Of a DNA stretch of 64,000 bases, positions 16,348 through 24,935 are shown one piece after another; the stretch's first letter is position 1; every line of letters begins with the position of its first letter. Below the pieces are notes generated by a model. It saw nothing but the letters and a program-made list of their open reading frames with translations, was not told where the DNA came from and ran no database searches. The translations under genes were made by a program, and so were the position numbers. Source of the DNA: Bacteroides sp. (GTDB taxonomy: Bacteria; Bacteroidota; Bacteroidia; Bacteroidales; Bacteroidaceae); NCBI RefSeq assembly GCF_030151085.1, contig NZ_JASLER010000047.1:62001-126000 (forward strand), in the 5' to 3' direction.

Positions 16348-16375
16348 GCCCCGGAGAATTCGCTTCGGGGCTTTT
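16348..16375 (+). terminator. Strong rho-independent terminator
   Basis: GCCCCG and CGGGGC enclose 12 nt with further pairing possible, followed by TTTT. It lies 11 bp before the ATG of the zinc-finger gene. Confidence 0.75.
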
Positions 16376-16385
16376 AATTTGTACT

Positions 16386-16844
16386 ATGAGTGACATTGTA
16401 TTGAATGAGAGGCAAGAAATGATTATTGCCGGAAAGATATGTCCTTATTGTGGTTTACCTACAGAGTTTACGGATAGCATTGTGGTATATGGTGTCTCTT
16501 ATGGCATGATTTACCTATGCCGGCAATGTGATGCTTATGTAGGTGTGCATAAAGGAACGAACAAAGCACTCGGACGCTTGGCGCAAAAGTCTCTTAGGAA
16601 GTTAAAGCATGAAGCACATGAGTATTTCGATAAGATTTGGATGCTTAAATATATGGGCAGGAAAGATGCTTATGCCTGGTTATCCCGAATACTTGATATA
16701 CCAGCCGAATACACCCACATAGGAATGTTTTCAGAGGTTACCTGCGAGCGTGTAATCAATTTTAGTAAGCAGCTCCTCAATGACTATAGAGAGAATGATT
16801 TGAGTAAAGGTATTGAGCCTAAAACACCTCATTATCCATTATGA
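16386..16844 (+). CDS. DUF3268-like zinc-finger protein
   Basis: 152 residues from ATG 16386 (MSDIVLNERQEM); the open frame further upstream runs through the terminator and is not coding. Two Cys pairs, CPYCG (about 19-23) and CRQCDAYVG (about 46-54), form a zinc ribbon, and a helical C-terminal half follows. The pattern matches the zinc-finger-containing domain called DUF3268. The stop codon lies inside the first base pairs of the promoter repeat that follows. Confidence 0.75.
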   Translation: MSDIVLNERQEMIIAGKICPYCGLPTEFTDSIVVYGVSYGMIYLCRQCDAYVGVHKGTNKALGRLAQKSLRKLKHEAHEYFDKIWMLKYMGRKDAYAWLSRILDIPAEYTHIGMFSEVTCERVINFSKQLLNDYRENDLSKGIEPKTPHYPL

Positions 16845-16936
16845 AAATGGCGTTAAAATGGCGAAGTTTCTGTTTGTAAAACTTGTCATTAAACGATAAC
16901 TTTACTGATGTAATCAATTAAAAGTCAAACCAATAA
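16842..16936 (+). promoter_or_regulatory. Repeated promoter-leader element, copy 1
   Basis: Two AAAATGGCG boxes (16844-16852, 16855-16863; 11-bp period) stand just upstream of TTTG (16873-16876), 20 bp, TAACTTTA (16897-16904). A leader ends in AAAAGTCAAACCAATA 10 bp before the start at 16947. Near-identical copies lie at 21588, 28520 and 52941. Confidence 0.8.
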
Positions 16937-16946
16937 ATGTATAATT

Positions 16947-17717
16947 ATGGCAGTAAGTAAAAAGACTGAATCCACTCAACAGAGTGTGGATAATAAGCTT
17001 AATTCAATCAGACCGCTATTAGCGACTGAGATTGAATGCAGGGTTGGGACAATGAAGAATGATGGTACTGGGTGCTCATTGCTTCTTTACAAGGATGCAA
17101 GGGTAGATATGAGGCTACTTGATGAGGTCTTTGGTCCTATGAATTGGAAACGTACCCACGACGTCGTGAATGGGAACCTTTTCTGTACCCTTTCCATTTG
17201 GGATTGTGAAAAGAAAGAGTGGGTGAGCAAGCAGGATGTTGGAACAGAGAGTAACACTGAAAAAGAGAAAGGTCAAGCTAGTGACGCTTTCAAGCGTGCA
17301 GGATTCAACTGGGGAATTGGGCGTGAACTTTATACAGGGCCTTTTATATGGATTCCTCTTGACAAGAGCGAGGTATATAAGAAAAATGATTCATACGGAC
17401 TATATACCAAATTTAAAGTAAAGGATATCAAGTACAATAACCAAAAGGAAGTGATCAGCCTAGTCATTGTAGATAACAAAGATAATGTTCGTTACACTTA
17501 TGGAGAAACCAAGGAAAAGGTAGTTAAGCCTGTTACCCAAGGTTCAGTCCCTGTATTCACCGGTGCAGAATTAGACCTAGCAATTAAAGCTATGACTGGT
17601 GTTAAAAGTCGTCAGGAACTGGAAGCCGTCTGGGCAAATCATTCTGCCTTACATAATAATAACGAGTTCAGAAACATAACAATGACAATGGGTCAGTCAT
17701 ACCCTCCAAATAAATAG
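16947..17717 (+). CDS. Rad52-like single-strand annealing protein
   Basis: 256 residues. VDMRLLDEVFGPMNWKR (about 52-68), then VSKQDVGTES, KGQASDAFKRAGFNWGIG and RELYTGPF, are the core blocks of phage Rad52/Sak-type annealing proteins. It would anneal complementary ssDNA during phage recombination, working with the exonuclease next door (4 bp later) and the SSB. The C-terminal 60 residues are variable. First gene after promoter repeat copy 1. Confidence 0.75.
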   Translation: MAVSKKTESTQQSVDNKLNSIRPLLATEIECRVGTMKNDGTGCSLLLYKDARVDMRLLDEVFGPMNWKRTHDVVNGNLFCTLSIWDCEKKEWVSKQDVGTESNTEKEKGQASDAFKRAGFNWGIGRELYTGPFIWIPLDKSEVYKKNDSYGLYTKFKVKDIKYNNQKEVISLVIVDNKDNVRYTYGETKEKVVKPVTQGSVPVFTGAELDLAIKAMTGVKSRQELEAVWANHSALHNNNEFRNITMTMGQSYPPNK

Positions 17718-17721
17718 AAGT

Positions 17722-18639
17722 ATGATAGAGTTGATTAAATCAAGTGTGGTTTTCAATGAAGAGGACCACACCTATTTTTTAGGTGATAAGCAGTTGGATG
17801 GAATAACGGGAATGATTAGCCACCAGTTGTTTCCTAACAAGTACAATAATATTCCTGAGTCTATATTGAAGAAGGCGGCTGAGAAAGGTAGCCGTATTCA
17901 TGCCCAATGCCAGTTCGTGGATGCGACCGGATTTGCACCTGAGAGTATAGAGGCTGAAAATTATTTGAGTGAGAGAATCAGTGCCGGATACAATGTAGTG
18001 GCCAATGAGTATACTGTATCGGATAATGAGCATTTTGCATCTAACATAGACTGTGTGTGGGAGAAGGAAGAAAGAGTAAGCCTTGCCGATATTAAAACCA
18101 CCTATATGCTTGACAAGGAGTATTTGAGTTGGCAATTATCCATCTATGCGTATTTGTTTGAGATGCAAAATCCATTGCTTAAAGTTGAGAATTTGTATGG
18201 CATTTGGTTACGCGGTGATAAATCAGAGTTAGTTCCGGTAGAACGCAAGTCTGATGCAGACATTAAGAAACTTATGGAATGTGAGGTTAACGGTGAGCTG
18301 TTCCAATCTAGCGGGCTTATTCCTTCTATGGATAAACAAATCCTTTCTATCCAACTGGTCAATACTATAATTGAGATTGAGGAACAAGCTGCATACATTT
18401 CGGAGATACAGAAAGATTGCAAAGAGAAGGTCAAGTCTGCCATGAAAGAGTTTGGTGTGAAGTCCTTTGATTCCGGACGGTTGAAAGTTAGCTATACTCC
18501 TGTTTCAGTAAGTAATAGTTTTGATTCAAAGAAATTTCAAAGTGATCACCCGGATTTGTATGCCAAATATTTGAAGACTGCAACTAAATCAGATAGTATT
18601 CGTATAACCATTAGAGAAGATAGAAATGAGTGTCAATAA
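17722..18639 (+). CDS. PD-(D/E)XK exonuclease
   Basis: 305 residues. NIDCVW (about 110) and VSLADIKT (about 118-125) give the D...DxK catalytic core, followed by the QLSIYAYLF helix. This is the layout of Cas4/YqaJ/lambda-exo-type phage nucleases. It likely resects DNA ends for the annealing protein upstream. The end overlaps the ssb start by 14 bp. Confidence 0.8.
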   Translation: MIELIKSSVVFNEEDHTYFLGDKQLDGITGMISHQLFPNKYNNIPESILKKAAEKGSRIHAQCQFVDATGFAPESIEAENYLSERISAGYNVVANEYTVSDNEHFASNIDCVWEKEERVSLADIKTTYMLDKEYLSWQLSIYAYLFEMQNPLLKVENLYGIWLRGDKSELVPVERKSDADIKKLMECEVNGELFQSSGLIPSMDKQILSIQLVNTIIEIEEQAAYISEIQKDCKEKVKSAMKEFGVKSFDSGRLKVSYTPVSVSNSFDSKKFQSDHPDLYAKYLKTATKSDSIRITIREDRNECQ

Positions 18640-19045
18640 AGTTATTTTGATTGGGCATGTTGGCAAGGAGCCTGATGTGAGAAATCTTGAGGGAGGTACA
18701 AAGGTAGCCTCCCTACCACTTGCTACTACTGATAAGGCATACACTTTGACTAACGGTACGCAGGTTCCTGAACGTACGGAATGGCATGATATAGTCCTTT
18801 GGAAAGGGCTTGCTGAAACGGTCGAAAAGTATGTTCATAAGGGGGATAAACTTTATATTGAGGGTAAGATAAGAACCCGGAGCTATGAAGATAAGAATGG
18901 TATTAAGCGCTATGTGACAGAAATATTTGCTGATAGTATTGAAATGCTTACTCCCAAAAGCCAAGCTACTGCTCCAGTTCCTTCATCTGCTCCACAACAG
19001 AGTGATTTGCTCCCATGGGAATACGGACAAACTTCTAATCAATAA
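18626..19045 (+). CDS. ssb: Single-stranded DNA-binding protein
   Basis: 139 residues. An OB-fold N-terminal domain: KVILIGHVGKEPDVRN, ATTDKAYT, EWHDIVLWKGLAETV, LYIEGKIRTRSYEDKNG. It ends in a short linker and DLLPWEYGQTSNQ, without the usual acidic DDDIPF tip, so its partner contacts may differ. Completes the annealase-exonuclease-SSB set. Confidence 0.93.
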   Translation: MSVNKVILIGHVGKEPDVRNLEGGTKVASLPLATTDKAYTLTNGTQVPERTEWHDIVLWKGLAETVEKYVHKGDKLYIEGKIRTRSYEDKNGIKRYVTEIFADSIEMLTPKSQATAPVPSSAPQQSDLLPWEYGQTSNQ

Positions 19046-19050
19046 AGCTT

Positions 19051-19482
19051 ATGGAACTCCTGCTATTGAATACTATTGAAGGGCTAAAGCCTTGCTATGA
19101 TAATGATTACGATGAGAAGAAGAAACTCAAGCTCGGAAAGATGTATAAGGCTAAGATTTCAGAACCCCGTAATGTGGACTTTCATCGTAAGTATTTCAAG
19201 TTGATAAACTTGGCGTGGGAGTATCAGAAAGAAGTTGTTTGTGAGCATTTTAAAAATGATGTAAGATGCTTTCGTAAAACTGTTGAAGTTGCTGCCGGGC
19301 ATTGTGATACGGTCTTTAATATGAAACTGAAAGTGTGGATAGATGTACCTAAATCAGTGTCGTTTGAAGAGATGGACGAATTCCAGTTCCGTGAACTCTA
19401 TGATGCTGTGAAGAGAGTACTTTTCGCAGTATTCCTACGTGATGTTAAAGAGGAAGAGTTTGAGAAGTTTTTAAATTTCTAA
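19051..19482 (+). CDS. DUF1367-like protein
   Basis: 143 residues. The segment LKLGKMYKAKISEPRNVDFHRKYFKL (shown in parts: GKMYKAKISEPRN, FHRKYFKLINLAWEYQ) is characteristic of DUF1367 proteins found in recombination regions of many phages. Role unproven. 5 bp after ssb. Confidence 0.75.
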   Translation: MELLLLNTIEGLKPCYDNDYDEKKKLKLGKMYKAKISEPRNVDFHRKYFKLINLAWEYQKEVVCEHFKNDVRCFRKTVEVAAGHCDTVFNMKLKVWIDVPKSVSFEEMDEFQFRELYDAVKRVLFAVFLRDVKEEEFEKFLNF

Positions 19483-19483
19483 T

Positions 19484-19666
19484 ATGGATATCTCCAAGAC
19501 TGATATTCTTGCTATTGAGCGTTTGTTAAGCCAATGCTCTAGTACTATTGAAAAGTATGCACCTGCAATATCTCCCGATCAAGATTTGTGTCGCCGGTGC
19601 AAAAAGATGAATAAGAAGTTGAACAAAAAAATACAGAAACATTATGGCTATGCACACGTGGTTTGA
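19484..19666 (+). CDS. Small CxxC protein
   Basis: 60 residues, helical, with one CRRC pair and a Lys-rich end. Starts 1 bp after the previous stop and overlaps the next gene by 23 bp. Function unknown. Confidence 0.55.
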   Translation: MDISKTDILAIERLLSQCSSTIEKYAPAISPDQDLCRRCKKMNKKLNKKIQKHYGYAHVV

Positions 19667-20318
19667 GTGTAAAATCCGTTATGAGAAAACAATGCCAAAC
19701 GGAATGAACAAGAAGGTTACTGAGCCTTATCTTGTGGATGCTCTTAGTTTCACTGAAGCTGAGGCTCGTATTATTGAGGAAATGATGCCTTTTATCACCG
19801 GTGAATTTACCGTTTCGGACATCAAACGTGCAAATTACAGTGAGTTATTCCCTAGTGAAGAGGAAACTGCCGACCGTTGGTTCAAATGTAAATTGGTATT
19901 CATCACACTGGATGAAAAGAGTGGCGCTGAGAAGAAAACATCTACTTATGTATTAGTACAAGCTGCTGATCTCCGGGATGCAGTGAAGAAGCTTGATGAA
20001 GGTATGAAAGGCACTATGGCTGACTATCAGATAGGCTCTGTTTCGGAAACCGCTATCATGGATGTTTATCCCTATGCCGAAAGAAAGGAATTTGAGGATT
20101 GTATCAGTGAAGCCGCCAACTCTCCAGTTGTTGGCAAGTTCTTATCTTCTCTTCCTGAAGGCTGCAAAACTTCTGTTGTAGTTGCTGGTAAAGCTGTGGT
20201 TATTGATAAGACCGGGAAGAATACCAAGGTTATTCCCAAAGAATCGGCTAATCCTGATAGTGTGCCGAAAAGTAAGAAGTCCGGCAATCAGAAAACCATT
20301 AAAAGGAAAGAACCATGA
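19644..20318 (+). CDS. DUF4494-like protein
   Basis: 224 residues. Two similar halves are visible: TWFECKIRYEKT..GMNKKVTEPYLVDALSFTEAEARI and RWFKCKLVFITL..GAEKKTSTYVLVQAADLRDAVKKL, an internal duplication. The first 150 residues match DUF4494, common in Bacteroidetes phages; the tail is basic and disordered. Function unknown. Confidence 0.75.
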   Translation: MAMHTWFECKIRYEKTMPNGMNKKVTEPYLVDALSFTEAEARIIEEMMPFITGEFTVSDIKRANYSELFPSEEETADRWFKCKLVFITLDEKSGAEKKTSTYVLVQAADLRDAVKKLDEGMKGTMADYQIGSVSETAIMDVYPYAERKEFEDCISEAANSPVVGKFLSSLPEGCKTSVVVAGKAVVIDKTGKNTKVIPKESANPDSVPKSKKSGNQKTIKRKEP

Positions 20319-20719
20319 AGTACGATGAATGGCTACAATTAGAAAAACAGAAACCGTCAAGAAAGAAGCCAGCAGATATAGAACACCAAATTCAATGTTC
20401 CTGTATCTGCTGGTTTCGTGTTGTACATCCTGATTTAAAACATATGCTATTTGCTGTGCCGAATGGCGGACGCCGCGATAAAGCTACCGGTGCAAAATTG
20501 AAAGCAGAAGGTGCACTTGCAGGTGTATCTGATTTGATTCTCCTCATTCCCAAAGGCAACTATGCTTCTTTGTGTATTGAGATGAAAACTCCCGAAGGTA
20601 CTCAATCAGAATCACAGATTATGTGGCAGAAAGAAATAGAAGCGGCAGGAAGCAAGTATGTTATCTGCCGTTCATTAGATGATTTCATGTCTGAGGTGAA
20701 TAGTTATTTGAAAGGCTAA
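20315..20719 (+). CDS. VRR-NUC nuclease
   Basis: 134 residues. FAVPNGGRRD (about 46-55), GVSDLILLIP (about 70-79) and LCIEMKTPEG (about 86-95) give the PD-(D/E)XK VRR-NUC motif set, with QSESQIMWQKEIEAAG after it. Stand-alone VRR-NUC enzymes in phages may act as structure-specific DNA nucleases. ATG overlaps the previous stop. Confidence 0.88.
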   Translation: MKYDEWLQLEKQKPSRKKPADIEHQIQCSCICWFRVVHPDLKHMLFAVPNGGRRDKATGAKLKAEGALAGVSDLILLIPKGNYASLCIEMKTPEGTQSESQIMWQKEIEAAGSKYVICRSLDDFMSEVNSYLKG

Positions 20720-20735
20720 ATAAGGTATTTAATGT

Positions 20736-21392
20736 ATGGAGCGTAATTCGTTTGTGTTTTATAAAGAATGGATGGAGGCGATTAAGGATTTGCCTGATGA
20801 TGTCAGGCTGGAGATTTACGAGAGCATTATAGAGTATGCTACAACGGGAAGTGTTCAGGGGTTGAAACCTATGGCAAATCTCGCTTTCAACTTTATAAAG
20901 ACAAGGATTGACAAGGATACAAAAAAATACATTGGGGTTGTTGAGAGAAACCGTAATAACGGAAACAAGGGTGGTAGACCGAGAAAAGAAACCCAAGAAA
21001 ACCCAAATAACCCAACAAAACCCACTGGGTTTTCTGGTAACCCAAATAACCTTGATCTTGATTATGATAATGGGGATAATAAATTATCCTCCCCCTTACC
21101 CCCATTGGGGGAAAGAGGAGGAAATTATCTTTCTTCTCCCTTATCAAAGAAAGATGGTATTCCACGCAACTATATGGGACTATGCGATAATCTCAAACGG
21201 CTGAATATCTCCCAAAAGGAGCAGGAGCTGATAATAACTCTGAGCAATTATGGAGCAATCGGTAACCCTGTTTGGAAATATATTCAGCAATGTTTTGATA
21301 GTATAAACAAGCCTACAACAGACAAATCACGTATTAAAGTTCCTGGAAGATACATAATTGCCAAAATGAAAGAAGAACTACATGGAACATAA
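20736..21392 (+). CDS. DUF6291-like phage protein
   Basis: 218 residues. N-terminal FVFYKEWMEAIKDLPDDVRLEIYESII and IKTRIDKDTKKY match DUF6291. Then KGGRPRK, an Asn/Pro-rich stretch (about 85-107), and a segment LSSPLPPLGERGG encoded by a palindromic repeat. The C-terminal 60 residues are helical. Possibly a replication accessory protein; unproven. Confidence 0.7.
   Translation: MERNSFVFYKEWMEAIKDLPDDVRLEIYESIIEYATTGSVQGLKPMANLAFNFIKTRIDKDTKKYIGVVERNRNNGNKGGRPRKETQENPNNPTKPTGFSGNPNNLDLDYDNGDNKLSSPLPPLGERGGNYLSSPLSKKDGIPRNYMGLCDNLKRLNISQKEQELIITLSNYGAIGNPVWKYIQQCFDSINKPTTDKSRIKVPGRYIIAKMKEELHGT
21082..21129. repeat. GC-rich palindrome inside the DUF6291-like gene
   Basis: CCCCC-att-GGGGG (21099-21111) is the centre of a longer imperfect palindrome reaching about 20 bp either side (TCCTC/GAGGA, AATTAT/AAATTAT). 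It keeps the frame and encodes a Pro/Gly-rich insert. Confidence 0.5.
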
Positions 21393-21401
21393 GTTGAATT
21401 T

Positions 21402-21590
21402 ATGAAAGTTACAGTCTATTGGACAACCAAGAAACCGGATATGATTGCACGAATTCGTAAACGGTTTAACCTTTCTGATGGAATGACAGTCAATGGTGAA
21501 ACAACTGCTGATATAAAAGAGGAAGATCTTCCCGATCTCCGATTGGCTGAGAAGCTAAAATATATCCAAATACGGATAAAGCCTGTATGA
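21402..21590 (+). CDS. Small phage protein
   Basis: 62 residues: VTVYWTTKKPDMIARIRKRFNL, then LPDLRLAEKLKYIQIRI. No known domain. Its stop codon falls in the first bases of promoter repeat copy 2. Confidence 0.6.
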   Translation: MKVTVYWTTKKPDMIARIRKRFNLSDGMTVNGETTADIKEEDLPDLRLAEKLKYIQIRIKPV

Positions 21591-21682
21591 AAATGGCGTT
21601 AAAATGGCGAAGTTTCTGTTTGTAAAACTTGTCATTAAACGATAACTTTACTGATGTAATCAATTAAAAGTCAAACCAATAT
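21588..21682 (+). promoter_or_regulatory. Repeated promoter-leader element, copy 2
   Basis: Virtually identical to copy 1: two AAAATGGCG boxes, TTTG (21619-21622), 20 bp, TAACTTTA (21643-21650), then AAAAGTCAAACCAATA ahead of the parB-like start at 21693. Confidence 0.8.
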
Positions 21683-21692
21683 TATTTGAATT

Positions 21693-23405
21693 ATGGAAAT
21701 ACAAAACATTAGGATGGACTTGATAACTCCATCACCTTTGAATCCGAGAAAGACATTCGACCAGGCAGCTATCGAGGAACTTGCTGGCAACATTGAAAAA
21801 CAAGGGTTATTGCAGCCTATTACCGTCAGAGTGTCTAAAGTGGAAGAAGTCACTAATTTGGAAACAGGTGAAGTGACAAATATTCCCTGCTTTTATGAAA
21901 TAGTTTGCGGTGAGCGTCGTTACCGTGCATCATCTCTTTTGAAAGCAAAAGAAGATGAAGCGAATGTTGCTAAGATAAAAGCTCATCGTAAAAAGTCAGA
22001 AGAGTATCAAACGATATCCTGCATTGTTAGAGAGATGACAGATGATGAAGCTTTCGACGCTATGATTACTGAGAATTTGCAGCGCCAAGACGTTGACCCC
22101 ATCGAAGAAGCTTTCGCCTTTGCACAATTGCTTGACAAAGGGAATACTATCGAAGATATCGCATTGCGGTTTGGTAAGTCAACGAGATTTGTATTTGATC
22201 GAGTGAAACTGAATGGTATTATACCGGAGTACAAGAAGAAGTTGAAGGATAACATACTTCCCATCGGTGCAGCAATGATGCTTGCCAAACTGGATGAAGA
22301 AACACAAAAGAGTTTTCTTGAAGACCTTGATAGTGATGAAAGAATTTCCACTTCCGAGGTAAAAGAGCTTATAGACCAGTTGTTTCAGAACCTAACCAGT
22401 ACTCTTTGGAAAGATGATGATAACTGGCCGAACGGTGAGTTCATTGCTTGTTCCGAATGTCAGGACAACACCGCTAATCATGGATGTTTATTCTACGAGA
22501 TGAACAACACAAAGAACCCAAGGTGTACAAATTCTTCATGTTTCTTGAATAAAAGAGTTGGCTATGTACTGAGAAAGATTCAAGAACTCACAGACATCGT
22601 AAAAGCTGATGAAGCACTGGACTTCGGAAAAACAGTCATTATCCAAAATAACCCCGGGCCCTATGTGAGTGATTCAGTAAAGGTGTCCTATTCTGAAATA
22701 AAGGCTAAAATAGAGGCTCTCGGATTGAGAATAGTCAATGAGAATGAGTGTTTTAATGGTAAGAGCTGGGCGAATGAGGAACAACTAAAAGAGAAAATCG
22801 CAAATAACGAAGTTTATAGATGTATTAAGTTCTTCGAATATAGTATCCCTACATTTCAGATTGTCTATTACAATGTCAAGAGGGACGCTGCATCCAGTAC
22901 GGCAGCCGTTGCCGACCCAAAAATTGTTGAAGCTGATAAACTGAAAGCACAGTTAACACGGAACAAAGAGATTGCGATTGAAAAAATCACAGAGGAAATG
23001 AGAAAATGGGCACAAGAGAAAACTTATTTCAAACGTGCCGGTGAGCTTTCCGTAAATGAACAATTGGCTTTTGATGTAATGATTCTCCGTAATTGTACAG
23101 ATGCTTATTTGAAGTTATGTGAGCTGAGTAAATATGGTAAAGAATCTGATTTCGTTGCTTATGTTCGTGATAATGCTGCTGATCGGGTACACTGGCACCG
23201 GGACTTTATGCGCAATATCTTGTCAAGTGCTGATGTGATGTACTACAAGGATTTGCAGAAATGCCAGAATTTGATTTTTTCAGAGCAATATCCTGATGAT
23301 TATAAGGAGCTTGGAACGAAGATTGCAACTTCACTGGATAAGAAGCAGAAAAGAATAAATGAGAAGCTTAAAGAATTAGAAAACGATTACACAGAGGAAG
23401 CCTAA
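21693..23405 (+). CDS. ParB-like protein
   Basis: 570 residues. The ParB/RepB core is intact: SPLNPRK (about 12-18), LQPITVRV, VCGERRYRASSLL, MITENLQRQDVDPIEEAFAF (about 126-145), then an HTH, IEDIALRFGKSTRFVFDRV. A long C-terminal region (about 240-570) has a CxxC...C cluster (ACSECQDN, CLFYEMNN, RCTNSSC) that may bind zinc. No parA-like ATPase is nearby, so a role in gene regulation or DNA metabolism is as likely as partition. First gene after promoter repeat copy 2. Confidence 0.8.
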   Translation: MEIQNIRMDLITPSPLNPRKTFDQAAIEELAGNIEKQGLLQPITVRVSKVEEVTNLETGEVTNIPCFYEIVCGERRYRASSLLKAKEDEANVAKIKAHRKKSEEYQTISCIVREMTDDEAFDAMITENLQRQDVDPIEEAFAFAQLLDKGNTIEDIALRFGKSTRFVFDRVKLNGIIPEYKKKLKDNILPIGAAMMLAKLDEETQKSFLEDLDSDERISTSEVKELIDQLFQNLTSTLWKDDDNWPNGEFIACSECQDNTANHGCLFYEMNNTKNPRCTNSSCFLNKRVGYVLRKIQELTDIVKADEALDFGKTVIIQNNPGPYVSDSVKVSYSEIKAKIEALGLRIVNENECFNGKSWANEEQLKEKIANNEVYRCIKFFEYSIPTFQIVYYNVKRDAASSTAAVADPKIVEADKLKAQLTRNKEIAIEKITEEMRKWAQEKTYFKRAGELSVNEQLAFDVMILRNCTDAYLKLCELSKYGKESDFVAYVRDNAADRVHWHRDFMRNILSSADVMYYKDLQKCQNLIFSEQYPDDYKELGTKIATSLDKKQKRINEKLKELENDYTEEA

Positions 23406-23431
23406 AGGTTTCCTCTTTTCATTGTATAGAT

Positions 23432-24199
23432 ATGAAAAAATGGACAGATGAACAGCTCGCTATTCTTGATGCAGAATATCCGACTGCCGATTTGAAAGAA
23501 CTTGCTATCCGCTTAGGAAAAGGGGTAATTGCTCTTAGAGCAAAAGCTAAGGTACGGGGGCTACGCCGTTCCTCGAAAACGGAGTTTTGGAACGTGGAAA
23601 GAATTAATAAACTTAAGGAATTGTACCCCAATCATACGAACGAAGAGATTGCCGGAATACTTAATTGTTCTTCCTCTGCCGTTTCGGGCAGAGCATTTAA
23701 ACTAAGGCTATTTAAGTCGAAGGAGTTTCTCTTCAAGTGTGCTTCGAAGAGTTTCTTTCATAAGGGGCATCAACCGGCTAATAAGGGGCGTAAGCAACAA
23801 GAATATATGTCAGATGCTCAGATTGAAAAAACGAAGGCTACACGATTTAAAAAGGGAAATTTACCAAAGAATCATAAACCAGTAGGTTATGAGCGTGTAA
23901 CTAGAGATGGGTATCTTGAGGTGAAGACAGCAGAACCCAATGTGTTTGAATTGAAACATCGGTTGCTTTGGATTGAGCATAATGGTAATATTCCTCCTGG
24001 CTACAACGTTCAGTTCAAAGATGGAAACCGACGGAATATCTGTATTGAGAATTTATACTTAATCAGCCGATCCCAACAATTGAAAACTGAAAATTCAATG
24101 TATGCTAGGTACCCTGAAGAAGTACAATATCTTATTAAGTTAAAAGGAGCCTTAAATAGGCAAATTAGAAAAGCAACAAAAAAGAATGAACATGAATGA
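23432..24199 (+). CDS. HNH endonuclease with HTH domains
   Basis: 255 residues. The N-terminal half has two HTH-like units (LKELAIRLGKGVIALRAKA, NEEIAGILNCSSSAVSGRA). The C-terminal half has an HNH fold: HRLLWIEHNGNIPPGYNV, then FKDGNRRNICIENLYLIS. A free-standing homing-type nuclease or packaging-associated HNH enzyme; the HTH domains favour the first. Overlaps the next gene by 14 bp. Confidence 0.82.
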   Translation: MKKWTDEQLAILDAEYPTADLKELAIRLGKGVIALRAKAKVRGLRRSSKTEFWNVERINKLKELYPNHTNEEIAGILNCSSSAVSGRAFKLRLFKSKEFLFKCASKSFFHKGHQPANKGRKQQEYMSDAQIEKTKATRFKKGNLPKNHKPVGYERVTRDGYLEVKTAEPNVFELKHRLLWIEHNGNIPPGYNVQFKDGNRRNICIENLYLISRSQQLKTENSMYARYPEEVQYLIKLKGALNRQIRKATKKNEHE

Positions 24200-24626
24200 T
24201 AACGCTATTGATAGATTGAAAGAAATGGTTAAGAAGCCATTCCTTTACCAAAATGAAGAGATTGTTATCCTTGGCTATTGTGATGGTGTTGGTGATGACG
24301 GTACAGAGGTTGAAATATATCTGAATAATGGCAAGACACTCGTATTTAGTATGTTTGATTTAGCATCAAAATTAAATCGTTTCCGCTCTATTACTAATAC
24401 AGTTGTAATATTGGCTAATGAACGTTTGAATAAGGTATCATCTGTGAATCCCACAATATTGAATGATATGAGAGATTTGGTACTTCAACAAATTAAGGAT
24501 GTGAAGGAGAGTCCTGATAAGGTAAATCAGGCCAAGCAGGTATTCCAAGGTGTTAATACTTTAATAAATCTTGCCAAAACAGAGATGGAATATAGAAAGT
24601 ATTTGGATTCTCTTGAAGTTAAATAA
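24186..24626 (+). CDS. Hypothetical phage protein
   Basis: 146 residues. N-terminal beta-rich part (EIVILGYCDGVGDDGTEVEI), C-terminal helices (MRDLVLQQIKDVKESPDKV). No recognised domain. Start overlaps the HNH gene. Confidence 0.6.
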   Translation: MNMNDNAIDRLKEMVKKPFLYQNEEIVILGYCDGVGDDGTEVEIYLNNGKTLVFSMFDLASKLNRFRSITNTVVILANERLNKVSSVNPTILNDMRDLVLQQIKDVKESPDKVNQAKQVFQGVNTLINLAKTEMEYRKYLDSLEVK

Positions 24627-24639
24627 TAGCTAAGTAGAT

Positions 24640-24927
24640 ATGATTGATTATAAAGTAGGTGATAAAGTCCATTTTGAAGGCGAACGAAACGCATATACCA
24701 TTCGTGCTTGTGATTCGAGGTATTTGATATGTACTAAACCGTTTAATCCCCAAAAAACTGTATTATATACTATTGTCGATTTACAGGAGGAAGTACGTGG
24801 TACTGAAAATTTAGTCTTTGGCATGGGGTTTGAGACAGATGAAGATTGTCAAGAAGCATTACAGCGTCTCCAGTCTGGAGAAACAGAGATTAGTCACCGG
24901 AATAGAATTGAACTTTTATTCAAATAA
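24640..24927 (+). CDS. Small beta-barrel-like phage protein
   Basis: 95 residues. KVGDKVHFEGERNAYTIRA then RYLICTKPFNPQKTVLYTIV suggest an SH3-like fold; it ends EISHRNRIELLF. Similar proteins recur in Bacteroides mobile elements. Function unknown. Confidence 0.65.
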   Translation: MIDYKVGDKVHFEGERNAYTIRACDSRYLICTKPFNPQKTVLYTIVDLQEEVRGTENLVFGMGFETDEDCQEALQRLQSGETEISHRNRIELLFK

Positions 24928-24935
24928 ATTTAATT

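Noticed and set aside
16341..16385. GTG start of the zinc-finger gene
   Set aside because: It would translate the terminator hairpin; the ATG at 16386 fits the family start.
21693..23405. Plasmid-type partition locus (phage-plasmid)
   Set aside because: No ParA-like ATPase or centromere repeats next to the ParB-like gene.
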